Shown here: positions 16,737-25,936 of the stretch, one piece after another
How the letters are laid out: every line of letters starts with the position of its first letter
Numbering within the stretch: the first letter of the stretch is position 1
Assembly: GCA_001779535.1 (NCBI GenBank)
Contig: MFKJ01000003.1
Span: 1 to 36,546, forward strand
Direction: 5' to 3'
Source: Candidatus Jorgensenbacteria bacterium RIFCSPHIGHO2_02_FULL_45_20
GTDB taxonomy: Bacteria; Patescibacteriota; Minisyncoccia; UBA6257; GWB1-50-10
Length of the DNA: 36,546 nt
Notes under the pieces: model-generated
Database searches by the model: none
Told to the model about the DNA's origin: nothing
Seen by the model: only the letters and a program-made list of their open reading frames with translations
Program-made: the position numbers and the translations under genes

Positions 16737-16758
16737 TGCCTTGCGCGACGGCAAGGCA
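16737..16758. promoter_or_regulatory. Inverted repeat in the valS-tsaD divergent region
   Basis: TGCCTTGC and GCAAGGCA form a perfect 8-bp inverted repeat with a 6-nt centre, between two divergently transcribed genes. It could be an operator or a dispersed palindromic repeat; the sequence alone does not decide. Confidence 0.4.
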
Positions 16759-16777
16759 AAATGGTATAGGTGAATCA

Positions 16778-17830
16778 ATGAGAATACTTGGAATCGAAAC
16801 ATCATGTGATGAAACCGCTATAGCGCTCGTGGATGCGTTCGGGCGCTTGCGCGCTCCGCGCTTCAAAATTATCGTTGCGGAGATTTCTTCGCAGATAGAA
16901 GTCCACAGGCCGTTTGGCGGGGTTGTGCCGAATTTAGCCAAAAGAGAGCACCTGAAAAACATCCCGTTTTTGTATCAGAATATTATTCGAAATTCAATCC
17001 ATGAACCGGCGGACGAAATTCAAAATTCTTTGGATGCCATAGCCGTTACAGTCGGACCCGGACTTGAACCGGCGCTCTGGACGGGAATAAATTTCGCTAA
17101 AGACCTGTACGAAAAACTGAAAAAAGAAAACAAGAATCTGAAAATCATCGGAGTCAATCACCTGGAGGGACATCTTTTCAGCTTTTTATTGCCTCAAAAG
17201 GCAAAAAACATAAAACTCAAAAATGTTTTTCCTGCAGTTGCGCTGATTGTCTCCGGAGGACACACGATTCTTCTTAAAATGGATTCGCTCGAAAAGTGGA
17301 AAAAAATAGGGGAGACGAAAGATGATGCCGTAGGCGAGTCGTTTGATAAAGTAGCAAAGATGCTCGAGCTTCCGTATCCGGGTGGGCCTGAAATAGAGCT
17401 CCTCGCGGCGAAAGGCGACTGCCGAGCGATACTCTTCCCTCGTCCGATGATAAATTCGAAAAATTACGATTTCAGTTTTTCCGGCTTGAAAACATCGGTT
17501 TTATATTATACGCGCGATCATAAAAACGCGCGTAAGGCGGATGTCGCCGCGAGTTTTGAAGAAGCCGCCCTTGACGCGCTTGTGAAAAAAACCGGACGCG
17601 CGGCGAAAGAATTCGCCGCGCGAAGCATTCTCCTTTCCGGCGGAGTCGCCGCAAACAAAAAACTCCACCTTAAATTAAAAGCCGTAAGCCGCGAATTACA
17701 CGTTAATTTTTTCGCCCCTCCTATAAAATTCAATACAGACAATGCCGTTATGATAGCGGGCGCGGGGTATATGGCGCACCTCCGGAAGAAAAACAGGCGG
17801 CTTACGGCTAACGGTAGCTTGGACATATAA
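16778..17830 (+). CDS. tsaD: tRNA N6-adenosine threonylcarbamoyltransferase TsaD
   Basis: TsaD transfers the threonylcarbamoyl group to A37 of ANN-decoding tRNAs. ATG 16778, with AGGTGA just upstream, gives the normal N-terminus MRILGIETSCDETA and 350 residues; the track's 16709 start adds a non-homologous leader. Metal-binding HLEGH (about 128-132), the phosphate-loop VSGGHT and the C-terminal LSGGVAANKKL and FNTDNAVMIA segments are present. The partners TsaB, TsaC and TsaE are not in this window. It diverges from valS. Confidence 0.96.
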   Translation: MRILGIETSCDETAIALVDAFGRLRAPRFKIIVAEISSQIEVHRPFGGVVPNLAKREHLKNIPFLYQNIIRNSIHEPADEIQNSLDAIAVTVGPGLEPALWTGINFAKDLYEKLKKENKNLKIIGVNHLEGHLFSFLLPQKAKNIKLKNVFPAVALIVSGGHTILLKMDSLEKWKKIGETKDDAVGESFDKVAKMLELPYPGGPEIELLAAKGDCRAILFPRPMINSKNYDFSFSGLKTSVLYYTRDHKNARKADVAASFEEAALDALVKKTGRAAKEFAARSILLSGGVAANKKLHLKLKAVSRELHVNFFAPPIKFNTDNAVMIAGAGYMAHLRKKNRRLTANGSLDI

Positions 17831-17841
17831 CGCGCATATAA

Positions 17842-17862
17842 ATACTGCGCGGCTTGCGGCGC
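17842..17862. repeat. REP-like GC palindrome copy after tsaD
   Basis: GCGCGGCTTGCGGCGCGGCG contains, on the minus strand, the GCGCCGCAAG core seen at 2161-2177, 3683-3700 and 19795-19816. It lies in the short gap between tsaD and the DoxX-like gene. Confidence 0.4.
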
Positions 17863-17892
17863 GGCGCGTCTCTCTGATATATTTCATTACGT

Positions 17893-18285
17893 ATGATACA
17901 GCCGCTTTTTATATTGAGTGATTTTACGTTTCTGATATTGAGAATCGTGTTTGGAATTATTGCGGCGCGCTCGGGAATTTCAGTAATTAAGGCGAGCCGC
18001 GGCACGGACGCGAACAATTTCGCTAAAGTTCTCGGAGCGGCGAGCGTCGCGTTCGGAATGTGCGTTGTTTTTGGGTTTCTCACGCAGCTTTTCGCTTTTT
18101 TGTCAGCCGTGTTGTTTGTCGTTTCGTTTTTTATTAAATACCCGTTGGATACCCCCAAACTCCAATTTGTGAAAACGGGAAGCGCCGACTTCATTATTTT
18201 ATTTTTTGCCGCGGCGCTCGTCATTATGTCCGTGGGCGGCGGGGCATTAACCGCCGACAAGTTTTTCAGGATATTCCTTTACTGA
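17893..18285 (+). CDS. DoxX-like four-helix membrane protein
   Basis: The 130-residue protein has about four hydrophobic segments and the DoxX-like pattern: an N-terminal LRIVFGIIAARSG helix, a central GFLTQLFAFLSAVLFVVSF pair, and a C-terminal TGSADFIILFFAAALVIMSVGGGALTADKFF. DoxX proteins are small quinone- or stress-related membrane proteins, often poorly defined. It is 5 nt upstream of the glycosyltransferase, so the two are likely cotranscribed. The family is a moderate call. Confidence 0.6.
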   Translation: MIQPLFILSDFTFLILRIVFGIIAARSGISVIKASRGTDANNFAKVLGAASVAFGMCVVFGFLTQLFAFLSAVLFVVSFFIKYPLDTPKLQFVKTGSADFIILFFAAALVIMSVGGGALTADKFFRIFLY

Positions 18286-18290
18286 TAAAT

Positions 18291-19790
18291 ATGATAAGAC
18301 GTTTTGCCGAAGCGGCTCCGGGAATAGCGGCGTGGTTCACTCTCTTGGTACTGGTTTTATTTTCGTGGAAATTACCAGTTTGGGTTGTTTTTTTCATCGT
18401 TCTTTACGACCTGTTTTGGTTCCTTAAAATCGTCTATTTATCTTTTTATCTAAGGTACTCATTCAATAAAATGCGTAAGTATATGAAAATTGACTGGAGC
18501 GCTAAACTTGCGAAAGAGAAAGGGGAGGAAAGCAAAAAAATAAAGCATCTTATAATTCTGCCGGCGCTTCATGAGCCGTACGAGACAGTTTTTAGATGTT
18601 TAGACAATTTATCGCGCATGCGGTACCGGCTTAAAGACATGTTTGTAATTTTAGCGCTCGAAGAACGCGGCGGGAGCAAAGATATGGAGGTGGGAAAAAA
18701 AATAGAGGAAAAATTCGGCAACACCTTCGGTAAATTTCTCATAACCATGCATCCGGATAAAATTCCAGGCGAACTAGCCGGCAAAGGCGCGAATGATACT
18801 TGGGCGGCGAAACAAGCGGTCGGAAAAATCATCGACACCGGCGCAATCCCGCGCGAAAACGTTATTGTTTCCACATTCGACATTGATACGATTCCCGGAC
18901 ATGAATACTTCTCGCTTTTAACCTACAAGTTTTTAACTGTCCAGAAGCCGGAACGTTCGAGTTACCAGCCGATTCCGGTTTACACGAATAATTTTTACAA
19001 TGTTCCGGTTTTCGCGCGGCTTGTCGGTTTTTCCGGAATGTTTTGGCAAATAATGCAACAGGGACGGCCGGAACAAAACGTTACTTTTTCTTCGCACTCG
19101 ATGCCTCTCCAGGCGCTTATCGAGGTCGGATATTGGAATAGGGGTATTGTATCTGAAGATTCGCGGATATTTTTCCAATGTCTTTTGCATTACGGCGGCG
19201 ACTGGAAAGTCGAGCCGCTCTTTTATCCTGTTTATATGGACGCGGTGGAAGGGACGGGCTTCTGGAACGCGCTCAGGAATTTGTACAGGCAACAGAGACG
19301 ATGGGCGTGGGGAGTTGAAAACCTTGGGTACATCGCGGAAGAGTTCACTAAAAAGACAGATAAGAAACCAGTTCCGCTAAGACAAAAACTTTTTTGGCTA
19401 TGGCATAATTTCGAAGGCAAATACTCGTGGGCGACAAGTTCTTTTGTGATTTTCTTCTTTGGGTGGCTTCCGAATATACTAGGCGGGGATGCTTTTCAGA
19501 TGACTATATTTTCGTACAATCTTCCGGAATTTACGGGTAACATTATACGTGTGGCGACTATAGGCATAGCATCTTCCGCGTTTTTAAGCATGTTTTTCAT
19601 TCCCGGCAGATCCGGCGGGGTTTCAAAGAAACAGAGATTACTTTATTTATTGCAGTGGGCGCTTACACCGCTTACGCTTATGGCATTCAGCGGCGCCCCG
19701 GCGCTTGATGCTTTAACGAGAACGGTTTTAGGCGGGAAATACAGATTGGGATTCTGGAAAACACCAAAGTCGGTAAATGCGGTAGAATGA
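18291..19790 (+). CDS. Processive family-2 glycosyltransferase (membrane)
   Basis: The 499-residue protein has two N-terminal membrane segments, a GT-A catalytic domain and C-terminal membrane segments. Visible motifs are ILPALHEPYETVFRCLDNL at the start of the GT-A fold, the DxD in STFDIDTIPGHEYF, the acceptor-side ED (GIVSEDSRIFFQ), and QQRRWAWG, which fits QxxRW. That combination marks processive enzymes such as cellulose or hyaluronan synthases. It probably makes and exports a surface polysaccharide, but no PilZ domain or partner subunits are visible. The stop codon overlaps a possible recO ATG (19787). Confidence 0.85.
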   Translation: MIRRFAEAAPGIAAWFTLLVLVLFSWKLPVWVVFFIVLYDLFWFLKIVYLSFYLRYSFNKMRKYMKIDWSAKLAKEKGEESKKIKHLIILPALHEPYETVFRCLDNLSRMRYRLKDMFVILALEERGGSKDMEVGKKIEEKFGNTFGKFLITMHPDKIPGELAGKGANDTWAAKQAVGKIIDTGAIPRENVIVSTFDIDTIPGHEYFSLLTYKFLTVQKPERSSYQPIPVYTNNFYNVPVFARLVGFSGMFWQIMQQGRPEQNVTFSSHSMPLQALIEVGYWNRGIVSEDSRIFFQCLLHYGGDWKVEPLFYPVYMDAVEGTGFWNALRNLYRQQRRWAWGVENLGYIAEEFTKKTDKKPVPLRQKLFWLWHNFEGKYSWATSSFVIFFFGWLPNILGGDAFQMTIFSYNLPEFTGNIIRVATIGIASSAFLSMFFIPGRSGGVSKKQRLLYLLQWALTPLTLMAFSGAPALDALTRTVLGGKYRLGFWKTPKSVNAVE

Positions 19791-19794
19791 AAAG

Positions 19795-19816
19795 TATCGC
19801 GCCGCAGGCGGCGCGA
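19795..19816. repeat. REP-like palindrome between GT2 and recO
   Basis: GTATCGCGCCGC and GCGGCGCGATAC are perfect 12-bp arms around AG. On the minus strand it is followed by TTTTC, so it could stop antisense transcription; on plus it has no T-tract. It shares the GCGCCGCARGCGG core with other gene ends. Confidence 0.6.
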
Positions 19817-19828
19817 TACAGAAAAAAT

Positions 19829-20365
19829 ATGACGGAATACGTTTCAAAAGCAATAGCGCTGGGAGTTTATTTGCGTTCCGAGAAAGATAAAGAGGTGTCA
19901 TTTTTTTCCGAAAAGCTGGGAAAATTTAAAGCAACTCTTGTAAGTGGCGCGAAAATAACATCGAAGTTTTCACAGCACTGCGATGTATTGAATTGCGTTG
20001 AAACGCGTGTTGTTTATAAAAGCAGGTTTACCGTTACCGACGTGCTTTTAGTGAACAGATTTCCGCTGGTTCGCGGGAATATACCAATGCTCAAGCGCGC
20101 TATCATGCTCGCGCACTTTTTGGATAAAAACATGCCCGATTCCGTTCCGGACGCCGTTTTTTGGCATAACTTGTATTCCGGTCTTGATAACGGAATTATT
20201 GACTTTCACAAACATCTTGCGCGCCTGGGGTACGACGCGGAGCACGCTTCGTGTTTTATGTGCAAGTCGCGGAACATAAAAGCGTTTTCGTTCCAAACGC
20301 AGGATTTCCTGTGCGAGGCGTGCGGTTTCAAAATGCGGGGAAATGAAATAGTATTAAATATATAA
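19829..20365 (+). CDS. recO: DNA repair protein RecO (short form)
   Basis: RecO loads RecA on SSB-coated DNA with RecF and RecR. ATG 19829 gives MTEYVSKAIALGVYLRSEKDK, the usual OB-fold start, and 178 residues, shorter than the typical 240. The OB fold (1-80), helical part and four-cysteine zinc finger (SCFMCKSRN...FLCEACGF) are visible. The track's start at 19787 would translate through the 12-bp palindrome, so I reject it. It shares its stop region with a TATAAT-like element 4 nt before the next gene's ATG. Confidence 0.85.
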   Translation: MTEYVSKAIALGVYLRSEKDKEVSFFSEKLGKFKATLVSGAKITSKFSQHCDVLNCVETRVVYKSRFTVTDVLLVNRFPLVRGNIPMLKRAIMLAHFLDKNMPDSVPDAVFWHNLYSGLDNGIIDFHKHLARLGYDAEHASCFMCKSRNIKAFSFQTQDFLCEACGFKMRGNEIVLNI

Positions 20366-20370
20366 TTTTT

Positions 20371-22218
20371 ATGATGCTGAATAATTTTCACAAACCCGCG
20401 TATGATGAATCGTCGGGAAAACAGGCAGATACCGGAAGCGAGTTCGGGGGCTGGGAAAAAGACAATGAACTTTCAAATAAGGGAAGACGCGATAAAACGG
20501 CGTGGAAAAAAATAATACAACGCGGCGTATGGATTATTATCGGAATAGCCGTTATCGCCGCGGGAGCATTTTTTATTTCTCGTCTTGCCAGACGTTCAAG
20601 CGGAGTGATGGTCGAAATTCAGGGCCCGGATTCCGTAAGCAGGGGAGTTCCGTTTGAGATTACCATCCAAGTTGCGAACGACATAGATAGTTTTATAAAA
20701 AATGGCGTGATTACGGTAAATACCACGGATGGGGTCTTGTATGCCGATAACGCGTCCGGAGCGAATCTTATAAAAGAACAAATAGGAGACCTCGGAGGGG
20801 GAAGTTTATCGCGCAAAACACTGCGTTTCCTCTCCGTGGGACCCGCCAATTCGGTGCAAAAAATAACAGCCAAGCTGTCTTTTTCTTCTTTGGGAGCGGA
20901 ATATGAATTAGAAAGAAGCAAAGAGGTTATAATAGGCGAGTCGGCTGTCGGTGTTGAAGTGAAAAAGCCGGAACAAATCGTTTCCGGTTCGAAGTTTAAT
21001 CTTCAGATTGATTATGAGAATAAATCCAATTTTGATTTTTCCGGCGTAGCGATTGAAGTAAAATATCCGTCCGAATTTACGTTTTCCAGCGCGAGCTACA
21101 ATCCGTCGTCTCTCAACAATCACTGGCAATTGGGCGCGCTGAAAGCCCGAACACGCGGAAGCATACAAATAACCGGTTCGCTGGACGCTTCGGAGAAAAA
21201 TTCATTCGATTTTCCGGTCTCTGTTTTTGTGGAATTCTCCGGGCGCGATTATCTGATTGCCGAAGCGACCGGAAACGCGTTCATCGCTCCATCGCCGCTT
21301 TCTCTATCTATTACCGCGAACGGGAGCGATAATTTTACGGCTCGGCAGGGCGAGGAAATCAAATACAGAATAACGTACGAAAATAAAAGCGGCATATCGC
21401 TTGCGGACGCCGTTATAGAAGCGAAAATTGAAGGCGACATGTTCGATGTGAAAACAGTAGGCGGAAACGGGGGTTTTGATTCCCGTTTGAATACCGTAAC
21501 GTGGACGGCGTCGAAAGTTCCGGAATTATCGCTTCTCGACCCCGGCGCATCCGGCTCGGTGGAGTTTTCGGTTCGCCTTTTACCCGCGATTCCGGTTAAG
21601 CGGGCGAGCGACAAAAATTTCACGCTTAAAGTGAGCGTTCGTATGGATTCCCCGTCAGTGCCTTACTATCTTGACGCGGACAAAACAACCGGCTTTGCCG
21701 CTTTGGAGACGAAAATCGCGGGAAGCGCGTCCTTCACGGCAAAGGCGTTTTACCGCGATGCGTCGGCGCAAATCGTGAATTCCGGCGTTTTACCGCCAAA
21801 AGTGAACACACCGACCCGATATACGGTGCACTGGATTATAGAAAACTACGGGAGCGGTTTGAAGGACATCGCTGTGCGGGGATTTCTTGAGTCGGGAGTA
21901 AAATGGACAGGAGTAGTAAAAAGCAACACCGGTTCTGTTCCTGTTTATAATCCGAGAACGGAGGAAGTCGTCTGGACGGTTGATAATATAGAAGCGAACA
22001 GAGGTCTTTTCGGTGATCCAGTGGAGGCCGTGTTTCAGATCGAAGCCGTTCCGAATATAACGCAAGTCGGCAGATACGAACCGCTTGTGAAAGAAGCGAA
22101 ATTCTCTGCGACAGACGCGTTTACGGGCGCGAGCATTTCCGATTCCAGCAAGGAACTGACCACTTCTCTTTCGGACGACAAAACGGTTGGCAGGAATGAG
22201 GGAATAGTAGTCCAATAA
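20371..22218 (+). CDS. Surface-anchored DUF11/Ig-like repeat protein
   Basis: The 615-residue protein has a hydrophilic N-terminal tail of about 50 residues, one membrane helix (WIIIGIAVIAAGAFFISRL), then a long beta-rich outer part. Several DUF11/CARDB-like modules are seen, with recurring IQVANDIDS, LQIDYENKSNFDFSGVAIEV, YRITYENKSGISLADAVIEA and HWIIENYGSGLKDIAVRG blocks, each about 110-150 residues. Such proteins stand on the cell surface and may mediate contact with a host cell in CPR bacteria (inference). It follows recO by 5 nt and precedes glyQS by 7 nt in one transcription unit. Confidence 0.7.
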   Translation: MMLNNFHKPAYDESSGKQADTGSEFGGWEKDNELSNKGRRDKTAWKKIIQRGVWIIIGIAVIAAGAFFISRLARRSSGVMVEIQGPDSVSRGVPFEITIQVANDIDSFIKNGVITVNTTDGVLYADNASGANLIKEQIGDLGGGSLSRKTLRFLSVGPANSVQKITAKLSFSSLGAEYELERSKEVIIGESAVGVEVKKPEQIVSGSKFNLQIDYENKSNFDFSGVAIEVKYPSEFTFSSASYNPSSLNNHWQLGALKARTRGSIQITGSLDASEKNSFDFPVSVFVEFSGRDYLIAEATGNAFIAPSPLSLSITANGSDNFTARQGEEIKYRITYENKSGISLADAVIEAKIEGDMFDVKTVGGNGGFDSRLNTVTWTASKVPELSLLDPGASGSVEFSVRLLPAIPVKRASDKNFTLKVSVRMDSPSVPYYLDADKTTGFAALETKIAGSASFTAKAFYRDASAQIVNSGVLPPKVNTPTRYTVHWIIENYGSGLKDIAVRGFLESGVKWTGVVKSNTGSVPVYNPRTEEVVWTVDNIEANRGLFGDPVEAVFQIEAVPNITQVGRYEPLVKEAKFSATDAFTGASISDSSKELTTSLSDDKTVGRNEGIVVQ

Positions 22219-22225
22219 AAAATCA

Positions 22226-23563
22226 ATGACTAAAACAACGGGCGAAACAAAAGGAAAGACGGATATTTTTGAAAATATATATGCTCTGTCAAAGCGGCGC
22301 GGTTTTATTTACCCCGGCTCGGAAATTTACGGCGGTCTCGCGGGCACATGGGATTACGGCCCATTGGGCGCGGAGCTTAAAAGAAACTTAAAAAACGAGT
22401 TTTGGAAGTTCGCGGTGTGGGAAAGAGATGATGTAGTTGGGCTCGACGCGTCCATAATTATGAATCCGAAAGTATGGGAGGCGTCCGGGCACTTAGAATC
22501 GTTTTCCGACCCGCTTGCCGAATGCAAAAAATGTCACCATCGTTTCCGCGCGGATAAAATCAAGGAAAACAAATGTCCCGATTGCGGGGGAGAACTTACC
22601 AAAGCAAAAAAATTCAATCTTATGGTCGAGACGTATCTTGGAGTAATCGAAGACGAAAAGCAAAAAACGTACCTGCGCGGAGAAATAACGCAGGGCGTGC
22701 ACGTTAATTTTAAGAACATTGTTTCGTCAACGCGCGTCAAATTGCCGTTCGGCGTCGCGCAAGTCGGAAAGGCCTTCAGAAACGAAATTACTCCCGGGCA
22801 GTTCACGTTCAGGTCGCGCGAGTTCGAGCAGATGGAAATTCAATTTTATACGAAGCCGGATGCGGATATTTCGATGGAGTGGTTTGAGTATTGGAAAAAG
22901 GAAAGAATGAATTGGTATGTTTCGCTTGGAATGAAAGAACGAAATTTGCGTTTTCACAAGCACGGCAAAGACGAACTGGCCCACTATGCTAAAGCCGCTT
23001 TTGACATTGAATACAACGCGGGCGGAGAGTGGAAAGAGATGGAGGGAATACACAACCGCGGGGACTGGGATTTAAGGCGGCACGGGGAATATTCAAAAAC
23101 GGATATGGCTTATTTTGATGAGGAGACAAAGGAAAAGTTTCTGCCGTGGATTATCGAGACGTCCGGCGGGGTGGACAGAGCTGCGCTTTTCTTCCTGATA
23201 GACGCGTTTTTTGAAGAAAAAACGGGCGACCGTGAATTCAGAATCGTGCTTAAACTACACCCCAAGCTCGCGCCATATAAAGCCGCGGTGTTCCCATTGC
23301 TTGCGAATAAGCCCGAACTTGTAAAACTCGCGCGCTCCATATATAAAGACCTAAAGAAAGAATGGATGGTCGCGTGGGATGAACGCGGAAATATAGGCAA
23401 GCGCTACCGCGCGCAGGATGAGGCGGGAACTCCATTTTGCGTAACAGTTGATTTTGACAGTTTGGAGAAAAATGACATTACTGTCCGCGATAGAGACACG
23501 ATGAAACAGGAAAGAATAAAAATAGGAGAACTAAAAGAGTGGATGAAAGAAAAACTTCAATAG
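22226..23563 (+). CDS. glyQS: Glycine--tRNA ligase (single-chain alpha2 type)
   Basis: This is the class II GlyRS of the type found in archaea, eukaryotes and many bacteria, not the alpha2beta2 GlyQ/GlyS pair. It has the N-terminal RRGFIYPGSEIYGGLAGTWDYGPLG, a zinc-binding pair CKKCHHR...CPDCGG, motif 2 around AFRNEITPGQFTFRSREFEQME, and the C-terminal anticodon-binding domain (ILKLHPKLAPYKAAVFPL-like). The 445-residue length is typical of compact bacterial forms. The usual LRPETAQG motif reads LRGEITQG. Confidence 0.95.
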   Translation: MTKTTGETKGKTDIFENIYALSKRRGFIYPGSEIYGGLAGTWDYGPLGAELKRNLKNEFWKFAVWERDDVVGLDASIIMNPKVWEASGHLESFSDPLAECKKCHHRFRADKIKENKCPDCGGELTKAKKFNLMVETYLGVIEDEKQKTYLRGEITQGVHVNFKNIVSSTRVKLPFGVAQVGKAFRNEITPGQFTFRSREFEQMEIQFYTKPDADISMEWFEYWKKERMNWYVSLGMKERNLRFHKHGKDELAHYAKAAFDIEYNAGGEWKEMEGIHNRGDWDLRRHGEYSKTDMAYFDEETKEKFLPWIIETSGGVDRAALFFLIDAFFEEKTGDREFRIVLKLHPKLAPYKAAVFPLLANKPELVKLARSIYKDLKKEWMVAWDERGNIGKRYRAQDEAGTPFCVTVDFDSLEKNDITVRDRDTMKQERIKIGELKEWMKEKLQ

Positions 23564-23571
23564 CGGGTTTT

Positions 23572-23592
23572 CCGCGCCTCGCGCGGGTTTTT
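23572..23592 (+). terminator. Rho-independent terminator after glyQS
   Basis: CCGCGC/GCGCGG with a CTC loop is followed by GTTTTTG. It closes the transcription unit that ends with glyQS. Confidence 0.7.
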
Positions 23593-23634
23593 GAATTACC
23601 GGTTGATTTATTGTAGGTTTAATATATCCGGACT

Positions 23635-24903
23635 ATGAACAAGGTATCGCGCATAAAATTAAAAAACGGATTACGTCTTTTGGTGGTGCCGAATCCGGAA
23701 AGCTTGGCAACCACGATATACGTTTTTGTCGCTACCGGGTCGAAATACGAGGACAAAAAGACAAACGGATTGTCTCATTTTTTGGAACATATGTGCTTTA
23801 AGAGCACGAGAAAGCGTCCGCGACCGATAGACATAGCGTCCGACCTTGATGGAATCGGAGCTCAATACAATGCCCTTACAACCCACGAATACACGGGGTA
23901 TTACGCGAAAGTCCAAAACAGCTCGTTTCAAAAAGCGTTTGACGTGATATCCGATTTGTATCTCCACCCCGTTTTTCGGGACGACGATGTAAACACTGAA
24001 CGCGGCGTGATAACTGAAGAAATAAATATGTACGAGGACTCGCCGAAGAGCAAAGTCGGAGAGATTTTTATGGAACTGCTCTACGGCAATCAACCCGCGG
24101 GCAGAAGCGTTTTGGGGACAAAGGAAAATATAGCGAAATTTAGCAAAAACGATCTCATTTCTTACAGAAAAAATAACTATCTGCCATGCTCCACGGTTGT
24201 CGTGATTTCAGGAAAAATAAGTGCTTCCGAAGCGGCATCACTTGTGAAAAAGGAATTTTCATTACTCGCTCGTGGTGAAAAAATGAGCAAGTTGAAGGTT
24301 GTCGAACGGCAGAACTCTCCGGCGGAAAAATTATTTTACAAAAAATCGGAACAGTCGCATCTGATGCTTGGTTTACGAACTTTTCCGGCGGCGGACGAAA
24401 GGCGGTATTCGCTTTCGGTACTTGCGGAAGTTTTGGGAGGCGGTATGAGTTCCCGTCTGTTTAAAAAAGTGCGCGACGAACTTGGAGCGGCGTATTATGT
24501 GAGAGCCGAGACCGACTTTTTCTCCGACCATGGTTTTTTGAGTGTTGACGCCGGAGTGGACCACAGGAAACTGGAAGCGGTTATAGCGGCCATTGTGTCC
24601 GAATTGAAACGGCTAAAAAAGGAGAAGGTGGGCGATATCGAGCTTATAAAAGCAAAAGAGCATCTTATAGGCGACCTGTTCCTTTCTATCGAAACATCTG
24701 ACGCTCTCGGATATTTTTACGGAACGCAGGAGATTATGGATATGAAACCGTCATCTCCTTTTGAAATAGCGCGAAAGATAAGGCAGGTTACATCCGAAGA
24801 CATATTGAAAACTGCCGGCGGCATTGTGAAAAACAACCGGTTGAACATGGCTCTTGTCGGCCCTTTCAAAAACAGAAGTTTTGCTGATATATTGAAAGTA
24901 TAG
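23635..24903 (+). CDS. M16-family zinc peptidase
   Basis: The 422-residue protein carries the inverted zinc motif HxxEH as HFLEH (H48, E51, H52) with the downstream glutamate in VITEEINMYED. The active N-terminal domain (about 1-210) and the inactive-like C-terminal domain with SSRLFKKVRDELGAAYYV follow the two-domain M16 plan. Relatives include mitochondrial processing peptidase and PqqF-like proteases. The substrate in this organism is unknown. No signal peptide is visible, so it is probably cytoplasmic. Confidence 0.9.
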   Translation: MNKVSRIKLKNGLRLLVVPNPESLATTIYVFVATGSKYEDKKTNGLSHFLEHMCFKSTRKRPRPIDIASDLDGIGAQYNALTTHEYTGYYAKVQNSSFQKAFDVISDLYLHPVFRDDDVNTERGVITEEINMYEDSPKSKVGEIFMELLYGNQPAGRSVLGTKENIAKFSKNDLISYRKNNYLPCSTVVVISGKISASEAASLVKKEFSLLARGEKMSKLKVVERQNSPAEKLFYKKSEQSHLMLGLRTFPAADERRYSLSVLAEVLGGGMSSRLFKKVRDELGAAYYVRAETDFFSDHGFLSVDAGVDHRKLEAVIAAIVSELKRLKKEKVGDIELIKAKEHLIGDLFLSIETSDALGYFYGTQEIMDMKPSSPFEIARKIRQVTSEDILKTAGGIVKNNRLNMALVGPFKNRSFADILKV

Positions 24904-24906
24904 GTA

Positions 24907-25926
24907 ATGAGAAATGTTACGTATATAGAATTAAGCTGGCATACACTCTGGAAGGTATGCATTTTTTCGGCGATCATCGCCGTGCTCTACCTCTCTAAAG
25001 ACGCGATAGGAGTTCTTTTCGCGTCCGTTGTCATATCTTTGGGGCTCGACCCGATTGTTTCGTTTCTTGAAAGCAAAAAAGTTCCGCGCATTATCGGTAC
25101 GCTTATTTTGTTTATCACTGTTTTTTTAGCCGTGGCGATAGGAGTATATTTCATCATTCCCATAATAGCGGTTGAAACAAGTTCATTTCTGGAGCACTTC
25201 CACGAATTTATGTCCTCGACTTTCGGTTTCGGTTTTCCGGACAATATCGTTGATGCTCTGACGTTCAGCAAGGACAAAATTTTCAGTTATTTCTCGCTTG
25301 CTGGAATGTCCGTCGCCGAAACAATTTCCAAATTTTCAATAACGATGGCTTTTGTGGCGGCAACGATTATTATGACGTTTTATCTGTCTGTCGAAAAAGA
25401 CGGAACGGAACGTCTGCTTAAAGTTGTTTTACCGGAGTCATACGAATCGCCGGTGCTTAAAGTTTTCGGCAGATTTAAAACAAAAATAAGAAGATGGATG
25501 GCGGCGCAAGCGAGTTTAAGCGCGGTAGTCGGGCTTCTTGTCTGGCTGGGGCTTTGGGCTATCGGAGTCCGCTACGCTTTTGTGATAGGCATGCTCGCGG
25601 CTGTTTTGGAAATCGTTCCGGTTATAGGGCCGGTTATGGTTGGTGTTGTGGCATTCCTCGTCGCCGTATCGGATTCTATGATGCTCGGAGTGTATTCAGT
25701 CGCGTTTTTCTTCGGCGTTCAACAACTGGAAAATCACATTCTTCTGCCGCTTATTATGGGCAAAGGCATGAAGGTGCATCCGGTTGTCGTCTTAATGGCG
25801 CTTCTCGCCGGAGGTAAAATAGCGGGGTTTGTTGGAATTTTACTTGCTGTGCCTATCGCCGTGATAATACAGGAGATATTTGGTTATATAGCCGAGAAGA
25901 AAAACGAGCGGACGCGGCCTAATTAG
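24907..25926 (+). CDS. AI-2E (YdiK/PerM) family membrane transporter
   Basis: The 339-residue protein has about eight membrane segments and the family layout: paired N-terminal helices, a central soluble part (SFLEHFHEFMSST), then GLLVWLGLWAIGVRYAFVIG, EIVPVIGPVMVGVVAFLVA and QLENHILLPLIMGKGMKVHPV. The family was named for autoinducer-2 export but includes Na+/H+ antiporters and permeases, so the substrate is not assignable. It starts 3 nt after the M16 peptidase gene and is clearly cotranscribed with it. Confidence 0.88.
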   Translation: MRNVTYIELSWHTLWKVCIFSAIIAVLYLSKDAIGVLFASVVISLGLDPIVSFLESKKVPRIIGTLILFITVFLAVAIGVYFIIPIIAVETSSFLEHFHEFMSSTFGFGFPDNIVDALTFSKDKIFSYFSLAGMSVAETISKFSITMAFVAATIIMTFYLSVEKDGTERLLKVVLPESYESPVLKVFGRFKTKIRRWMAAQASLSAVVGLLVWLGLWAIGVRYAFVIGMLAAVLEIVPVIGPVMVGVVAFLVAVSDSMMLGVYSVAFFFGVQQLENHILLPLIMGKGMKVHPVVVLMALLAGGKIAGFVGILLAVPIAVIIQEIFGYIAEKKNERTRPN

Positions 25927-25936
25927 AAAATATTTT

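Noticed and set aside
16698-16805. N-terminal extension of valS in the track
   Set aside because: It would overlap the tsaD start on the other strand, and the extension does not look like ValRS. The family start fits ATG 16697 or 16688.
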